A stretch of DNA of 64,000 nucleotides from CADCVT01 sp035940955 (GTDB taxonomy: Bacteria > Actinomycetota > Thermoleophilia > Solirubrobacterales > Solirubrobacteraceae): NCBI GenBank assembly GCA_035940955.1, contig DASZEJ010000129.1:27133-91132 (forward strand). Direction: 5' to 3'. Of this stretch, positions 26,301-35,449 are shown one piece after another. Numbering within the stretch: position 1 is the first letter of the stretch; each line of letters begins with the position of its first letter. Below the pieces are notes generated by a model. It had not been told where the DNA came from. It was given only the letters and a program-made list of their open reading frames with translations, and ran no database searches. The translations under genes were made by a program, and so were the position numbers.

Positions 26301-29131
26301 CGGCGGGCGCGACCGCCAGCACCGCGCTCGGCGCGTGGTCGACGCTGCAGACCGCGAGCGGGCCGCTCGGCTACGTCCGGCTGGGCCGGCTCGCCGAGCT
26401 GGGGCTGTGCGAGGTCGAGCGGCTGCCGCTCACCACTCGCATCCTGCTCGAGAGCGTCGTGCGGCAGGCGGCGCGGTTCGGGCTTCACGAGGACGAGCTG
26501 GCCGAGCTCGTGCGCGCGGTCGCGGGGGAGCGGCCTGAGGAGGACGGGTGCGAGCGGCGCTGGTCGCGCGCGGTCGCGGGGGAGCGGCCTGAGGGGGACG
26601 GGCGCGAGCGGGCGGTCGTCGGCGAGTGGTCGGAGCGCAGCGGGCGCGAGGACGCGGAGCGCACCGCGCCCGTGGAGCTCCCCTTCCTCCCCGCCCGCGT
26701 CCTGCTTCAGGACTTCACCGGCCTGCCCGCGCTCGTCGACCTCGCCGCGATGCGGGGCCGGCTGGCCGACCCGACGACACTCGACCTCGCCCTCCCGGCC
26801 GACCTCGTCATCGATCACTCGGTTCGCGTCGACCACTACGGGACGCAGGACGCGCGGCGGCGGAACCTCGCCGCGGAGTACGGGCGCAACCGCGAGCGCT
26901 ACGGCTTCCTGCGCTGGGCCGAGCAGGCGTTCGCGAACCTCCACGTCGTCCCGCCCGGCCGCGGCATCTGCCACCAGGTGAACTTCGAGCGCCTCGCCGA
27001 GGTGGTGACCGTGCGCCGGCACGACGGCGGGCCGGTCGCGCTGCCCGACACGGTCCTGGGATCGGACAGCCACACGCCGATGGTCAACGGGCTCGGCGTC
27101 CTCGGCTGGGGCGTCGGCGGGATCGAGGTGGAGGCCGCGCTGCTCGGGCGCCCGCTCGTCCTAACTTGCCCGCAGGTCGTCGGGCTGCGGCTGACGAACG
27201 CTCTTCCGCCCGGCGCTCTCGCCACCGATCTCGTCCTCGCTGTCACCGAGCTGCTGAGGCGCCACGGCGTCGTCGACCGGTTCGTGGAGGTCTTCGGGCC
27301 GGGCGTCGCGACGCTCAGCGTCCCGGACCGCGGCGTCGTCGCGAACATGGCGCCCGACTTCGGCGCGACCGCGTGCCTGTTCGGGATCGACGAGCGCACG
27401 CTCGACTTCCTGCGGCTCACCAACCGGTCGGAGGCGACGGTCGACCTCGTCGAGCGGTACGCGCGGGCGCAGGCGCTGTTCGGCGAGGAGGCCGGGGAGG
27501 CGGAGTTCGACGAGGTCGTGGAGCTGGACCTGGGGACGGTGGAGCCGTCGCTGGCGGGGCCGGACCGGCCCGATCAGCGGCGCCCGCTCGCCGCCGTGCC
27601 GCGGAGCTTCGCGGAGCGGGCCGCGAAGGCGCGGGACCGGAGCGCGGCGGAGGGTTCCGCTCGGGAGTCGAGCGGCGCGGCGGGGGACCGCGGCGTCGCG
27701 GAGGGACCGGTTGAGGAATCGAGCGGCGCGGCGGGGGACGGCGCAGGCGCCCCCATCCCCGACGGCTCCGTCGTCATCGCCGCGATCACCAGCTGCACGA
27801 ACACCTCCAGCCCGGAGGGCATGCTCGCCGCCGGCCTGCTCGCCAAACACGCGGTCGATCGGGGACTCCAAGCCAAGCCGTGGGTCAAGACGTCGCTCGC
27901 GCCGGGCTCCCCGGTCGTCGCCGCCTACCTCGACAGGGCCGGCCTCATGCCGTACCTCGAGCGCCTCGGCTTCGACGTTGTCGGCTTCGGCTGCACGACG
28001 TGCTGCGGGAACTCCGGCCCGCTCCCGGACGCGGTGGAGCGCGCGCTCGACGAGCACGACGCCGACGTCGTCGCGGTCCTCTCCGGCAACCGCAACTACG
28101 CCGGCCGCATCCACCCGCGCGTGCGCGCGAACTACCTGGCGTCGCCGCCGCTCGTCGTCGCCTACGCCCTCGCCGGGCGGATCGACGTGAACCTCGAAGA
28201 CGAGCCGCTCGCCGACGGCGTCACGCTCGAAGACCTCTGGCCGACCCGCGACGAGCTCGCCGCCGCCCACCAGGCCATCAGGCGCGAGCTGTTCGAGGAC
28301 GAGTACGCCGCCCTCTTCGAGGGCGACGACGCCTGGCGCGCGCTGCCCGCCCCGACCGGCCCGACCTACGCCTGGACCGAGGACTCGACCTACCTCCGCC
28401 CGCCGCCGTTCGTGCGAACAGCCAAGGCGAAGCACCACACGCCGAGCGACATCCACGGCGCCCGCGCCCTCCTCGTCCTCGGCGACCACGTCACCACCGA
28501 CCACATCTCCCCGGTCGGCCGCATCCTGCGCGACAGCCCCGCCGGCCGCTACCTCCAGGACCGCGGCGTCCACCCGCGCGACTTCGACTCGTTCGGCACC
28601 CGCCGCGGCAACTGGGAGGTCATGGTCCGCGGCACGTTCGACTACGTCGCGCTGCGCAACGCGCTCGCCGCGCCGGAGGAGGGCGGCGTCACCGTCCACG
28701 TCCCGAGCGGGGAGCGGATGACCGTGTTCGACGCGGCGCAGGCCTACGGCGACACGCCGCTGGTGATCGTCGCGGGCGACGAGTACGGCGCGGGCAGCTC
28801 GCGCGACTGGGCAGCGAAGGGGACGGCGCTGCTCGGCATCAGGGCCGTGCTAGCCGTGGGATTCGAGCGCATCCACCGGGCAAACCTGGTCGGGATGGGC
28901 GTGGTGCCGCTGCAGATCGCGCGCGCCGACCGCGACCGGCTGACCGGGACCGAGCGGTTCGACGTGCTCGGGCTCGACGCCGGGATCCGGCCCGGGGGAA
29001 CGGCGACCGTCGTGGTGGACGGCACGACTTTCACCGCCCGCGTCCGCGTCGACACCGAGCAGGAGGCCCGCATCCTGCGCGCCGGCGGGATCCTGCCGCT
29101 CGTCCTCTCGGAGCTGGAGGAGCGCCGGTGA
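26297..29131 (+). CDS. acnA: aconitate hydratase family protein of the methylcitrate operon, with repeat insertions
   Basis: This 944-residue protein starts at ATG 26297, overlapping the prpC stop. It is an AcnA/IRP-type aconitase. The [4Fe-4S] ligands are Cys500 (AITSCTNTSSPEG), Cys566 and Cys569 (GFGCTTCCGNSGPLP). Substrate loops are present, for example LGSDSHTPMVNGLGVLGWGV and the swivel-domain GDEYGAGSSRDWAAKG. In this context it probably hydrates 2-methyl-cis-aconitate made by PrpD, or acts as an AcnD-like dehydratase. Two low-complexity insertions occur: 18-residue repeats at about residues 73-108 (AVAGERPE...) and 17-residue repeats at about residues 450-485 (ESSGAAGD twice). Both are encoded by near-identical tandem DNA repeats. 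Overlap with prpD is GTGA. Confidence 0.9.
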   Translation: MTAGATASTALGAWSTLQTASGPLGYVRLGRLAELGLCEVERLPLTTRILLESVVRQAARFGLHEDELAELVRAVAGERPEEDGCERRWSRAVAGERPEGDGRERAVVGEWSERSGREDAERTAPVELPFLPARVLLQDFTGLPALVDLAAMRGRLADPTTLDLALPADLVIDHSVRVDHYGTQDARRRNLAAEYGRNRERYGFLRWAEQAFANLHVVPPGRGICHQVNFERLAEVVTVRRHDGGPVALPDTVLGSDSHTPMVNGLGVLGWGVGGIEVEAALLGRPLVLTCPQVVGLRLTNALPPGALATDLVLAVTELLRRHGVVDRFVEVFGPGVATLSVPDRGVVANMAPDFGATACLFGIDERTLDFLRLTNRSEATVDLVERYARAQALFGEEAGEAEFDEVVELDLGTVEPSLAGPDRPDQRRPLAAVPRSFAERAAKARDRSAAEGSARESSGAAGDRGVAEGPVEESSGAAGDGAGAPIPDGSVVIAAITSCTNTSSPEGMLAAGLLAKHAVDRGLQAKPWVKTSLAPGSPVVAAYLDRAGLMPYLERLGFDVVGFGCTTCCGNSGPLPDAVERALDEHDADVVAVLSGNRNYAGRIHPRVRANYLASPPLVVAYALAGRIDVNLEDEPLADGVTLEDLWPTRDELAAAHQAIRRELFEDEYAALFEGDDAWRALPAPTGPTYAWTEDSTYLRPPPFVRTAKAKHHTPSDIHGARALLVLGDHVTTDHISPVGRILRDSPAGRYLQDRGVHPRDFDSFGTRRGNWEVMVRGTFDYVALRNALAAPEEGGVTVHVPSGERMTVFDAAQAYGDTPLVIVAGDEYGAGSSRDWAAKGTALLGIRAVLAVGFERIHRANLVGMGVVPLQIARADRDRLTGTERFDVLGLDAGIRPGGTATVVVDGTTFTARVRVDTEQEARILRAGGILPLVLSELEERR
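26512..26611 (+). repeat. two-copy tandem repeat inside the aconitase gene
   Basis: The 46-bp unit at 26512-26557 recurs at 26566-26611 with about two mismatches. The 54-bp period adds 18 codons per copy and keeps the frame. It encodes AVAGERPE-E/G-DG-C/R-ER twice in a loop of the N-terminal aconitase domain. Confidence 0.8.
27668..27739 (+). repeat. second in-frame tandem repeat inside the aconitase gene
   Basis: A 21-bp segment beginning TCGAGCGGCGCGG occurs at 27668-27688 and again identically at 27719-27739, a period of 51 bp (17 codons). It encodes SSGAAGD in a flexible linker just before the first cluster-ligand region. Confidence 0.75.
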
Positions 29132-30549
29132 CCGGCCGCCCGCTCAGCGCCACGGTCGCCGCCTTCGCCCGCTCTGTCTTCACCGACGGGGCGCCGGAGC
29201 ACGCCATGCGCATGACCCGCCGCGTCGCGCTCGACCAGGTGGGCCTCCAGATCGGCTGCGCCCACCTGCCGTGGAGCCTCGTCGCCCGCGACTACGCCCG
29301 CGCGAGCGCCCGCGACGGCAGCGCCACCGTCCTCGTCCACGGCGACCGGCTCACGCCCGAGGGCGCCGCGTTCGCCAACGCCGCCTTCGGCCACGGCCAG
29401 GACTTCGACGACACCTGCCGCCCGGCCCAGACCCACGCGGGCGCGGTCGTCGTCCCGACCGCCGTCGCGGTGGGGGAGGAGGTCGGCGCGACCGGCGAGC
29501 AGGTCGCCCGCGCGATCGCCGCGGGGCTGGAGGTCATGCTCCGCGTCGCCCACATGGTCTCGCCCGAGTGCCTGAGGCGCGGCAACCACCCGATGCTCGT
29601 CGGCGGCCCGTTCGGCGCCGCCACCGCCGCCGGGCTGCTGCTCGGCCTCGACGAGGCGCGGCTCGTCCACGCGCTCGGCATCGCGGGCAGCTACCCCGGG
29701 GGGCTGGTCGAGTACAGCGAGTCCGGCGGATCGGTGAAGCGCCTGCACGGCGCGATCCCGACCACCGCGGGCATCCGCGCCGCGGCGATGGCGAAGCTCG
29801 GCCTGACCGGCCCGACCGCCGTCTTCGAGGGCGCCAAGGGCGTCGGCCGCGCGTTCGCCGGCGAGCCGGCGCTCGACCGCCTCACGCGCGGCCTCGGGAC
29901 GACCTGGCTCCTGGACGACCTCGCCTTCAAGTTCTACAACTGCTGCTACTTCATCCACCCGGCGATCGACGCGGTGCTCGAGCTGCAACAGCGTCACGGC
30001 CTGCAGGCGCACGACGTCGCCGAGCTGCGCGTCGGCACGAGCCGCCAGGGCCTCGTCCACGTCGGCCAGATCCCCGAGCCGGCCGACGAGGTCGGCGCGC
30101 AGTTCAGCATGCACTTCACGCTCGCGCTGACGCTGCTGGGCGAGGTCCCCGGCCTCGACACGTACTCGGCGGCCTGCCTCGGCGACCCCGGGATCCGCGC
30201 GCTCGCCAGGCGCGTGGTCGTGGAGGAGGACGCGACCGCGACGAGCGAGTACCCGGCCAACTGGGGCTCGGTCGTGACCGCCCGCACCCATGACGGGCGC
30301 GACCTCGCGGCACGCGTCCGCGATCCCCGCGGCACGCGCGAGAACCCGTGCACCGACTCCGACCTGCACGCGAAGTTCGACCGCAACGTCGAGCCGGTCC
30401 TCGGCGCCGCGACAGCCGCCGAGCTGCGCGAGCGGCTCGACCGGCTCGACGAGCTGCCGGCGATGGCGGAGCTGACCGCGGCGGCGGCGCGGACCACCGC
30501 CGCCGCCCATCCCGACGAACAGGAGGAACGCGTTGCCAGTCCGGCGTGA
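29128..30549 (+). CDS. prpD: MmgE/PrpD family 2-methylcitrate dehydratase
   Basis: This 473-residue protein starts at GTG 29128, overlapping the aconitase stop. It has the MmgE/PrpD layout: a large helical domain with AFANAAFGHGQDFDDTCRPA and HAGAVVVPTAVAVGEEVGA, then a lid domain ending with HAKFDRNVEPVLG. The family dehydrates 2-methylcitrate to 2-methyl-cis-aconitate without an iron-sulfur cluster. With the upstream synthase and aconitase it supplies most of a propionate-degrading methylcitrate cycle. A PrpB lyase is not in the window. The downstream gene starts inside its last codons. Confidence 0.9.
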   Translation: MTGRPLSATVAAFARSVFTDGAPEHAMRMTRRVALDQVGLQIGCAHLPWSLVARDYARASARDGSATVLVHGDRLTPEGAAFANAAFGHGQDFDDTCRPAQTHAGAVVVPTAVAVGEEVGATGEQVARAIAAGLEVMLRVAHMVSPECLRRGNHPMLVGGPFGAATAAGLLLGLDEARLVHALGIAGSYPGGLVEYSESGGSVKRLHGAIPTTAGIRAAAMAKLGLTGPTAVFEGAKGVGRAFAGEPALDRLTRGLGTTWLLDDLAFKFYNCCYFIHPAIDAVLELQQRHGLQAHDVAELRVGTSRQGLVHVGQIPEPADEVGAQFSMHFTLALTLLGEVPGLDTYSAACLGDPGIRALARRVVVEEDATATSEYPANWGSVVTARTHDGRDLAARVRDPRGTRENPCTDSDLHAKFDRNVEPVLGAATAAELRERLDRLDELPAMAELTAAAARTTAAAHPDEQEERVASPA

Positions 30550-31249
30550 GACCCCGGAGGCCCTCGACGAGGCCGTCGCGATCCTGCGCGACGGCGGCCT
30601 CGTCATCACCCCGACGCGGGGCAACTACTGCCTCGTCTGCGACCCCGAGAACGAGGAGGCGATCGAGCGGTCGTTCGAGGTGAAGGGGCGCACGAAGTTC
30701 GGGCCGCTGACGCTCGCGCTGCATGAGATCGACGCGGCCGGCGAGTACGTCGACTTCCCGCCGGGCTTCGACCCGGGCGTCCTGCACCGCGTCTGGCCGT
30801 CGGAGGTCTCGTTCATCTTCGACAAGCGCCACCCGTTCCCCGACCGCCTCACCTGCGGTCACTCGACCATCGCGATCATGTTCCACGGCCCCTGCACGCT
30901 GCAGCGGCTGCTGACGCGGTACGGCGGGCCGCTCGGGCTGACGTCCGGCAACCGGTCGGGGCAGGGCGACATCCGGATCGAGCTGGACAAGGCGGTGGAG
31001 GACCTCGGCGACCGCGTCGACCTGGTCATCGAGGCGCCGACCCGCGACGAGATCACGGTCACCCGCACGTCGGCCGAGCACCCGAGCAACACGATCGTCG
31101 ACTTCACGTTCGGGCGCCCGCTGCTCGTCCGCCCCGGCGTGCTGCCGACCGAGGACCTGCTCGAGCACTTCCCCGACCTCGAGACCGACCCCGAGGTGTT
31201 CAAGCGGCTGCTCGCCGAGCGGCTCGCCGCGACGAAGGCGGGGGCGTGA
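30533..31249 (+). CDS. Sua5/YciO/YrdC-domain protein
   Basis: This 238-residue protein starts at TTG 30533, which is unusual but supported by a perfect AGGAGG at 30521-30526 inside the end of prpD (17-bp overlap). The YrdC fold shows DEAVAILRDGGLVITPTRGN, KFGPLTLALHEID, LTSGNRSGQGDIR and a final RPGVLPTEDL. YrdC domains bind tRNA and ATP and make threonylcarbamoyl-AMP for the t6A37 modification. This protein lacks the usual Lys-x-Arg run near the N-terminus (it has SFEVKGRTKFGPL), so it may be a YciO-like paralogue rather than the essential TsaC. Confidence 0.8.
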   Translation: MPVRRETPEALDEAVAILRDGGLVITPTRGNYCLVCDPENEEAIERSFEVKGRTKFGPLTLALHEIDAAGEYVDFPPGFDPGVLHRVWPSEVSFIFDKRHPFPDRLTCGHSTIAIMFHGPCTLQRLLTRYGGPLGLTSGNRSGQGDIRIELDKAVEDLGDRVDLVIEAPTRDEITVTRTSAEHPSNTIVDFTFGRPLLVRPGVLPTEDLLEHFPDLETDPEVFKRLLAERLAATKAGA

Positions 31250-31830
31250 GGACCGCCGTGCTCAGCCCGCGGGACGCGCTGGCCGGCCGTCTCGACCCCG
31301 AGGGGCGCCACCGCCCCGAGCCGGGGCTGGCGCGCGCCGCGGTGCTCGTGCCGATCGTCGAGGAGCCCGAGCCGGCGCTGCTGCTCACCCGCCGGGCGGA
31401 CACCCTGCGGCTGCACGCGGGGCACCTGTCATTCCCCGGCGGGCGCGAGGAGGAGGGCGACGCGGGGCCGGTGCAGGCCGCGCTGCGCGAGGCCGAGGAG
31501 GAGATCGGGCTCGACCGCGCGCACGTCGAGGTGCTGGGCGCGCTCGACGCCGTGCGGTCGCGGACGCAGGGCATCTCGGTCGTCCCGGTCGTCGGGCTGC
31601 TCGCGCGCCGCCCCGAGCTCGAGCCGCGCGCCGCCGAGGTCGCGGCGATCGTCGAGCTGCCGCTCGCCGAGGTGCTGGCGACCGAGCCGCGCGAGATCGA
31701 CTGGACGGCCGGCGACACGACCGTGCGGACGTACGTCTACGACCGCGCGGATGGCGACGACGTGGTCGGGCTGACCGCGCGGATCGTCAAGCACCTCGCC
31801 GAGCGGCTGCGCGAGGGGGCGGCGCGATGA
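31246..31830 (+). CDS. Nudix hydrolase, CoA-pyrophosphatase (NudL)-like
   Basis: This 194-residue protein starts at GTG 31246, overlapping the previous stop by 4 bp. It has the CoAse-type extended signature LHAGHLSFPGGREEEGD followed by the Nudix helix AALREAEEEIGL. That gives the REuxEExGu metal-binding core and the upstream LL.R region typical of NudL/PCD1-type coenzyme A diphosphatases. Predicted reaction: hydrolysis of CoA or oxidised acyl-CoA to 3'-phospho-ADP and (acyl-)phosphopantetheine. Its place after the propionyl-CoA genes fits CoA homeostasis. Confidence 0.85.
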   Translation: MRTAVLSPRDALAGRLDPEGRHRPEPGLARAAVLVPIVEEPEPALLLTRRADTLRLHAGHLSFPGGREEEGDAGPVQAALREAEEEIGLDRAHVEVLGALDAVRSRTQGISVVPVVGLLARRPELEPRAAEVAAIVELPLAEVLATEPREIDWTAGDTTVRTYVYDRADGDDVVGLTARIVKHLAERLREGAAR

Positions 31831-32978
31831 CCCGCGACCTGCGCCTCCTCTACGCCTACCGGATCGTCTCCCGGCTGTACTTCCACCTGCCGGTCCTGCT
31901 CGTCTTCTTCCTGCTCGAGGACTTCTCGATCTTCGCGGCCGAGGTGCTGCTCGCCGTCTACGGGCTCGCGGTCACCGTCGGGTCGGCGCTCGCCCCGCGC
32001 CTGCGCGGCGGGCTGCCGCGCAAGTGGCTCGTCGCCGGCGGGGAGGTGCTCAAGCTCGTGGGCCTGCTGCTCGTCGTCGCGACCGGCGAGGTGTGGGCCG
32101 CCGCCATCGGGCAGGCGGTCAACGGCCTCGGCTACGCGATCACGCAGATGACCGACGCGTCGCTGCTCGCCGCGGTCGCCCCGAGCAAGGAGGCCAACGC
32201 GCGCGCGCAGTCGGGCACGCAGAGCTACATGTTCCTGGCCGTGCTCGTGGCGGGCGTCGTCGGCGCGGTGATGTTCGACGCCGACCGCGAGTCGGTGTTC
32301 TACGCCTCGATGGGCGCGGCGCTGCTGTCGGCGCTGATCGCCGCGGCGGTGCGCGAGCCGCGCGAGGAGCCGGCCGCCGCGGGCGGCGCAGCGGCGGCCC
32401 GGGGCGTGGGGGACCTGACCCCCGACGAGGCCTGGTGGGTGCGCTACTACGTGACGCTCCGCGCGGTCACGCTGGCCGTCTTCGTCGGCTTCCTGCCGTA
32501 CCTCTTCTTCGTGATCATCGAGGTGAGCCTGGCGTGGTTCGGCGTCGTGCTCGGGATCTTCAGCCTCGCCGCGTTCCTCGGCGCGCGCTACGCGGTCGGG
32601 CTCATGGACCGCTTCGGCAAGCCGCCGCTGACGCTCGCGACGCTGCTGCTGTCGATCGGCTCGATGGCCGTGTTCGCGACCGAGCCGCCGCTCGGCGTCG
32701 CGCTGGTCGCGATGCTGCTGTTCGGCCTGTCGGCGGGCGGCGTGCGGCCGCTGACGATGAGCGGGCTCGGCGGGCGGCGCGGCGAGCTCGTGCCGGCGAT
32801 GGAGCGGCGCTTCGGGCTCGTCAACGCGGCGATCCTCGTCGCGGGCGGCGCGCTGCTCGACGGGACCGACGACTTCCAGACGCTGATGATCGTGCTCACG
32901 GTCGCGTACGCGACCGCCCTGGCGGCGTTCCTCGTCAGGCCGTCGGGGGTGCCGGTGCTGCGGGAGGTGAGGAGATGA
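31827..32978 (+). CDS. MFS-type membrane transporter
   Basis: This 383-residue protein starts at ATG 31827, overlapping the Nudix stop. About eleven or twelve hydrophobic segments are visible. The first half is MFS-like with QAVNGLGYAITQMTDASLLA. A hydrophilic central loop (about 180-205, with many Ala, Glu and Arg) precedes the second bundle VRYYVTLRAVTLAVFVGFLP. No drug-specific motif is evident and the substrate is unknown. It is translationally coupled in the same long operon. Confidence 0.8.
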   Translation: MTRDLRLLYAYRIVSRLYFHLPVLLVFFLLEDFSIFAAEVLLAVYGLAVTVGSALAPRLRGGLPRKWLVAGGEVLKLVGLLLVVATGEVWAAAIGQAVNGLGYAITQMTDASLLAAVAPSKEANARAQSGTQSYMFLAVLVAGVVGAVMFDADRESVFYASMGAALLSALIAAAVREPREEPAAAGGAAAARGVGDLTPDEAWWVRYYVTLRAVTLAVFVGFLPYLFFVIIEVSLAWFGVVLGIFSLAAFLGARYAVGLMDRFGKPPLTLATLLLSIGSMAVFATEPPLGVALVAMLLFGLSAGGVRPLTMSGLGGRRGELVPAMERRFGLVNAAILVAGGALLDGTDDFQTLMIVLTVAYATALAAFLVRPSGVPVLREVRR

Positions 32979-34090
32979 GGAACGGCCTGGAGCGCGTCGA
33001 CGCGGACGTCCACCCGCACTTCGACCGCGGCGTGGCGACGCTGGAGCCGTACCTCGACGCGGCCGGGAAGCGGCGCGTGCTGGGGTCGGCGTTCGGCCAG
33101 GCGTGGGCGGCGGAGGCGTACGCCTCGCAGTTCACGCTCCCCAAGAACGACCTCTACATCAACCCGGGCGGCGTCATGCGCCGCGACACGTACACGCCGG
33201 ACGGCTCGGTGCCGGGATCAGACCCCGACCTGCTCGTCGAGCAGCTCGTCGAGGGCTGCGACGTCGACCGGGCGGTGCTGACCTGCGGGAACACGATGGG
33301 GCTGGGCGCGCTGGCCGACCCCGACCTCGCCGCGCGCGTCGCCTCGGCGGTCAACGAGTGGATGCTGGAGCGCTGGCTGCAGCACGACAGGCGGCTGCGC
33401 GGCTCGCTGCTGGTCGCACCGCAGGACGCGACGCTCGCCGCGGCCGAGATCGACCGGATGGCCGGGCGCGACGGCTTCGTCCAGGTCCACATGCCGATGC
33501 GCGAGGGGCTGATCGGCGAGCGCCACTACTGGCCGATCTACGCGGCGGCCGAGCGCCACGGGCTGCCGGTCGCCATCCACCCGAACTCCGTGGACACGAT
33601 CTACCGCCACGCGCCGAACATCGCCGGCGGCACGCCCACGTACTACATCGAGTGGCACTCGACGCTGACCGAGATCTTCCAGGCGGCGGTGATCAGCCTC
33701 GTCTGCCAGGGCGTGTTCGAGCGGTTCCCGGGGCTGAAGGTCGTGGTCACCGAAGGCGGGTTCGCGTGGCTCGTGGACGTGCTGTGGCGGATGGACAAGA
33801 ACTGGGAGTCGCTGCGCGAGGAGGTGCCCTGGCTCAAGCGGCGGCCGAGCGAGTACGTGTTCGACCACGTCCGCTTCACCACGCAGCCGTTCCCCGAGCC
33901 CGAGCGGCCCGAGCACCTCGCCGCGGTGTGCGAGATCGTGCAGGCCGACCGGACGCTGCTGTTCAGCTCCGACTATCCGCACTGGGACTTCGACAACCCG
34001 CTGCGGGCGATCGCCAAGCTGCCCGAGCAGACGCGCCGGCGCGTGCAGGCCGACAACGCGGTCGAGCTGTACGGCGACCGCCTGCTCTGA
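32975..34090 (+). CDS. amidohydrolase family 2 (ACMSD/LigW-like) metal-dependent hydrolase
   Basis: This 371-residue protein starts at ATG 32975, with GGAGGTGAGG just upstream. The TIM-barrel amidohydrolase-2 pattern is present: metal ligands in VDADVHPHF near the N-terminus, LPVAIHPNSVDT and YYIEWHSTLTE in the middle, VTEGGFAWLVDVLWRMDKNW, and the catalytic Asp in LLFSSDYPHWDFDNP. The family includes aminocarboxymuconate-semialdehyde decarboxylase and gamma-resorcylate decarboxylase. The Rieske protein encoded next, with a one-base overlap, suggests an aromatic degradation step. Confidence 0.88.
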   Translation: MRNGLERVDADVHPHFDRGVATLEPYLDAAGKRRVLGSAFGQAWAAEAYASQFTLPKNDLYINPGGVMRRDTYTPDGSVPGSDPDLLVEQLVEGCDVDRAVLTCGNTMGLGALADPDLAARVASAVNEWMLERWLQHDRRLRGSLLVAPQDATLAAAEIDRMAGRDGFVQVHMPMREGLIGERHYWPIYAAAERHGLPVAIHPNSVDTIYRHAPNIAGGTPTYYIEWHSTLTEIFQAAVISLVCQGVFERFPGLKVVVTEGGFAWLVDVLWRMDKNWESLREEVPWLKRRPSEYVFDHVRFTTQPFPEPERPEHLAAVCEIVQADRTLLFSSDYPHWDFDNPLRAIAKLPEQTRRRVQADNAVELYGDRLL

Positions 34091-34443
34091 TGGCCCGCCA
34101 CGTCGTCTGCCGGGCGGACGAGCTTCCGCCGGGCGGCGTGCGCGAGGTCGAGGTCGGCGGGCGCAGCATCGGAGTGCTCAACGTGGACGGAACGCTCTAC
34201 GCGCTGCGCAACGTCTGCCCGCACCAGGGCGCGCCGCTGTGCCGCGGGACCGTCGGCGGGACGATGCTGCCCTCGCGCCCGCAGGAGTGGGTCTACGGCC
34301 GCGACGGCCAGGTGCTCCGCTGCCCGTGGCACGGCTGGGAGTTCGACCTCACCACTGGACGGTCGCTGATCGATCCGGCGCGCGTGCGGGTGAAGGCGTA
34401 CCCCGTAGCGGTCGAGGAGGGGAACGTCGTCGTGGAGGTGTAA
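34090..34443 (+). CDS. Rieske [2Fe-2S] ferredoxin
   Basis: This 117-residue single-domain protein starts at ATG 34090, overlapping the amidohydrolase stop by one base. Cluster ligands are Cys43 and His45 (NVCPHQGAPLC) and Cys78 and His81 (LRCPWHGWEFD), the exact C-x-H...C-x2-H arrangement. There is an insertion between the two motifs (TVGGTMLPSRPQEWVYGRDG). It is soluble, without a signal peptide, and is probably an electron carrier or a cofactor protein for the preceding enzyme. Confidence 0.92.
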   Translation: MARHVVCRADELPPGGVREVEVGGRSIGVLNVDGTLYALRNVCPHQGAPLCRGTVGGTMLPSRPQEWVYGRDGQVLRCPWHGWEFDLTTGRSLIDPARVRVKAYPVAVEEGNVVVEV

Positions 34444-34471
34444 CCGGTCCTCGCCCGGGTAGCGCACCAAC

Positions 34472-35449
34472 ATGCGGATCGGTGCGTTCGTCGTCCACTA
34501 CCGGTTCTGGCCGGACGTCCGCGGGACGCTCGACGCGCTGCTCGAGCAGACGCGACCGCCCGACGACGTCCTCGTGGTCGACGACCGGTCGGACGACGGC
34601 TCGGTCGACGCGATCCGCGCCGCCTACCCGGCCGTCGACGTCCTGGAGGCGCCGCGCAACCGCGGCGTGATCGCCAACTTCCAGGCCGGCATCGACGCGA
34701 TGCTCGCCCGCGGGGCCGACGCGATCTTCATCCTCACGCACGAGACGCTGCTCGAGCCGGACGCGCTCGAGGTGCTCGCGCGCCGGCTGGAGGAGGACCC
34801 GCGGGTCGGCGAGGTCGCGCCGCTGATCGGCTGGCTGAGCCGGCCGGACGTCGTCTTCTCGGCGGGCGGGGCGCTGCTCAGCAGGACGTGGGAGAACCCG
34901 CACAACGGGATGTACGAGCCGCTGGCGCGCTGGCGCGGGCGCGGGCCGCAGCGCCGGCCGTGGGTCGACGGCGCGTGCGTGCTGCTGCGGGCCGAGGCGG
35001 TGCGCCAGGCCGGGCCGCTCGAGGTCCGCTACCACCACTACTACGACGACGTCCACCTCGGCGTGCGGCTCAACCAGCTCGGCTGGCGGGTCGAGTGCCA
35101 CTGCGACGCCGTCGCCTACCAGCAGCCCGGCGAGCTGGCCGAGTACTACCGCGTCCGCAACCGGCTCGGCTGGCTGCGCGCCACCGCGCCGCGCCGCGTG
35201 TTCAACCGCGCGCTCGCCGGCTACGCGCGGCGCTTCGTCGCCGACCTGCGCGAGGAGCCCGCCCTGGCCGTCGCCATCGCGCGGGGCGTGCGCGACTTCG
35301 CCCTCGGCCGCTGGGGGCCCGCCCCGGAGCGCTACGAGGCCGCGCGGCGGGTCCACGAGCCGAGCATCGGCGGCGCGATCGACCTCGTGCCCGATCCGCC
35401 GGCGGCCGAGCCGCCGGTGGCCGCGCTCGCCACGTCGGACGCCGAGTGA
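34472..35449 (+). CDS. glycosyltransferase family 2
   Basis: This 325-residue protein starts at ATG 34472. It has a GT-A fold: FVVHYRFWPDVRGTLDALLE, DDVLVVDDRSDDGSVDAIR (nucleotide-binding DD), and RNRGVIANFQAGID. The acceptor part follows with VDGACVLLRAEAV and HHYYDDVHLGVRLNQLGWRV, the YDDVH acidic triad resembling the ED.DL motif of rhamnosyl- and other cell-wall transferases. The donor sugar and acceptor cannot be read. The stop overlaps the next gene (GTGA). Confidence 0.88.
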   Translation: MRIGAFVVHYRFWPDVRGTLDALLEQTRPPDDVLVVDDRSDDGSVDAIRAAYPAVDVLEAPRNRGVIANFQAGIDAMLARGADAIFILTHETLLEPDALEVLARRLEEDPRVGEVAPLIGWLSRPDVVFSAGGALLSRTWENPHNGMYEPLARWRGRGPQRRPWVDGACVLLRAEAVRQAGPLEVRYHHYYDDVHLGVRLNQLGWRVECHCDAVAYQQPGELAEYYRVRNRLGWLRATAPRRVFNRALAGYARRFVADLREEPALAVAIARGVRDFALGRWGPAPERYEAARRVHEPSIGGAIDLVPDPPAAEPPVAALATSDAE

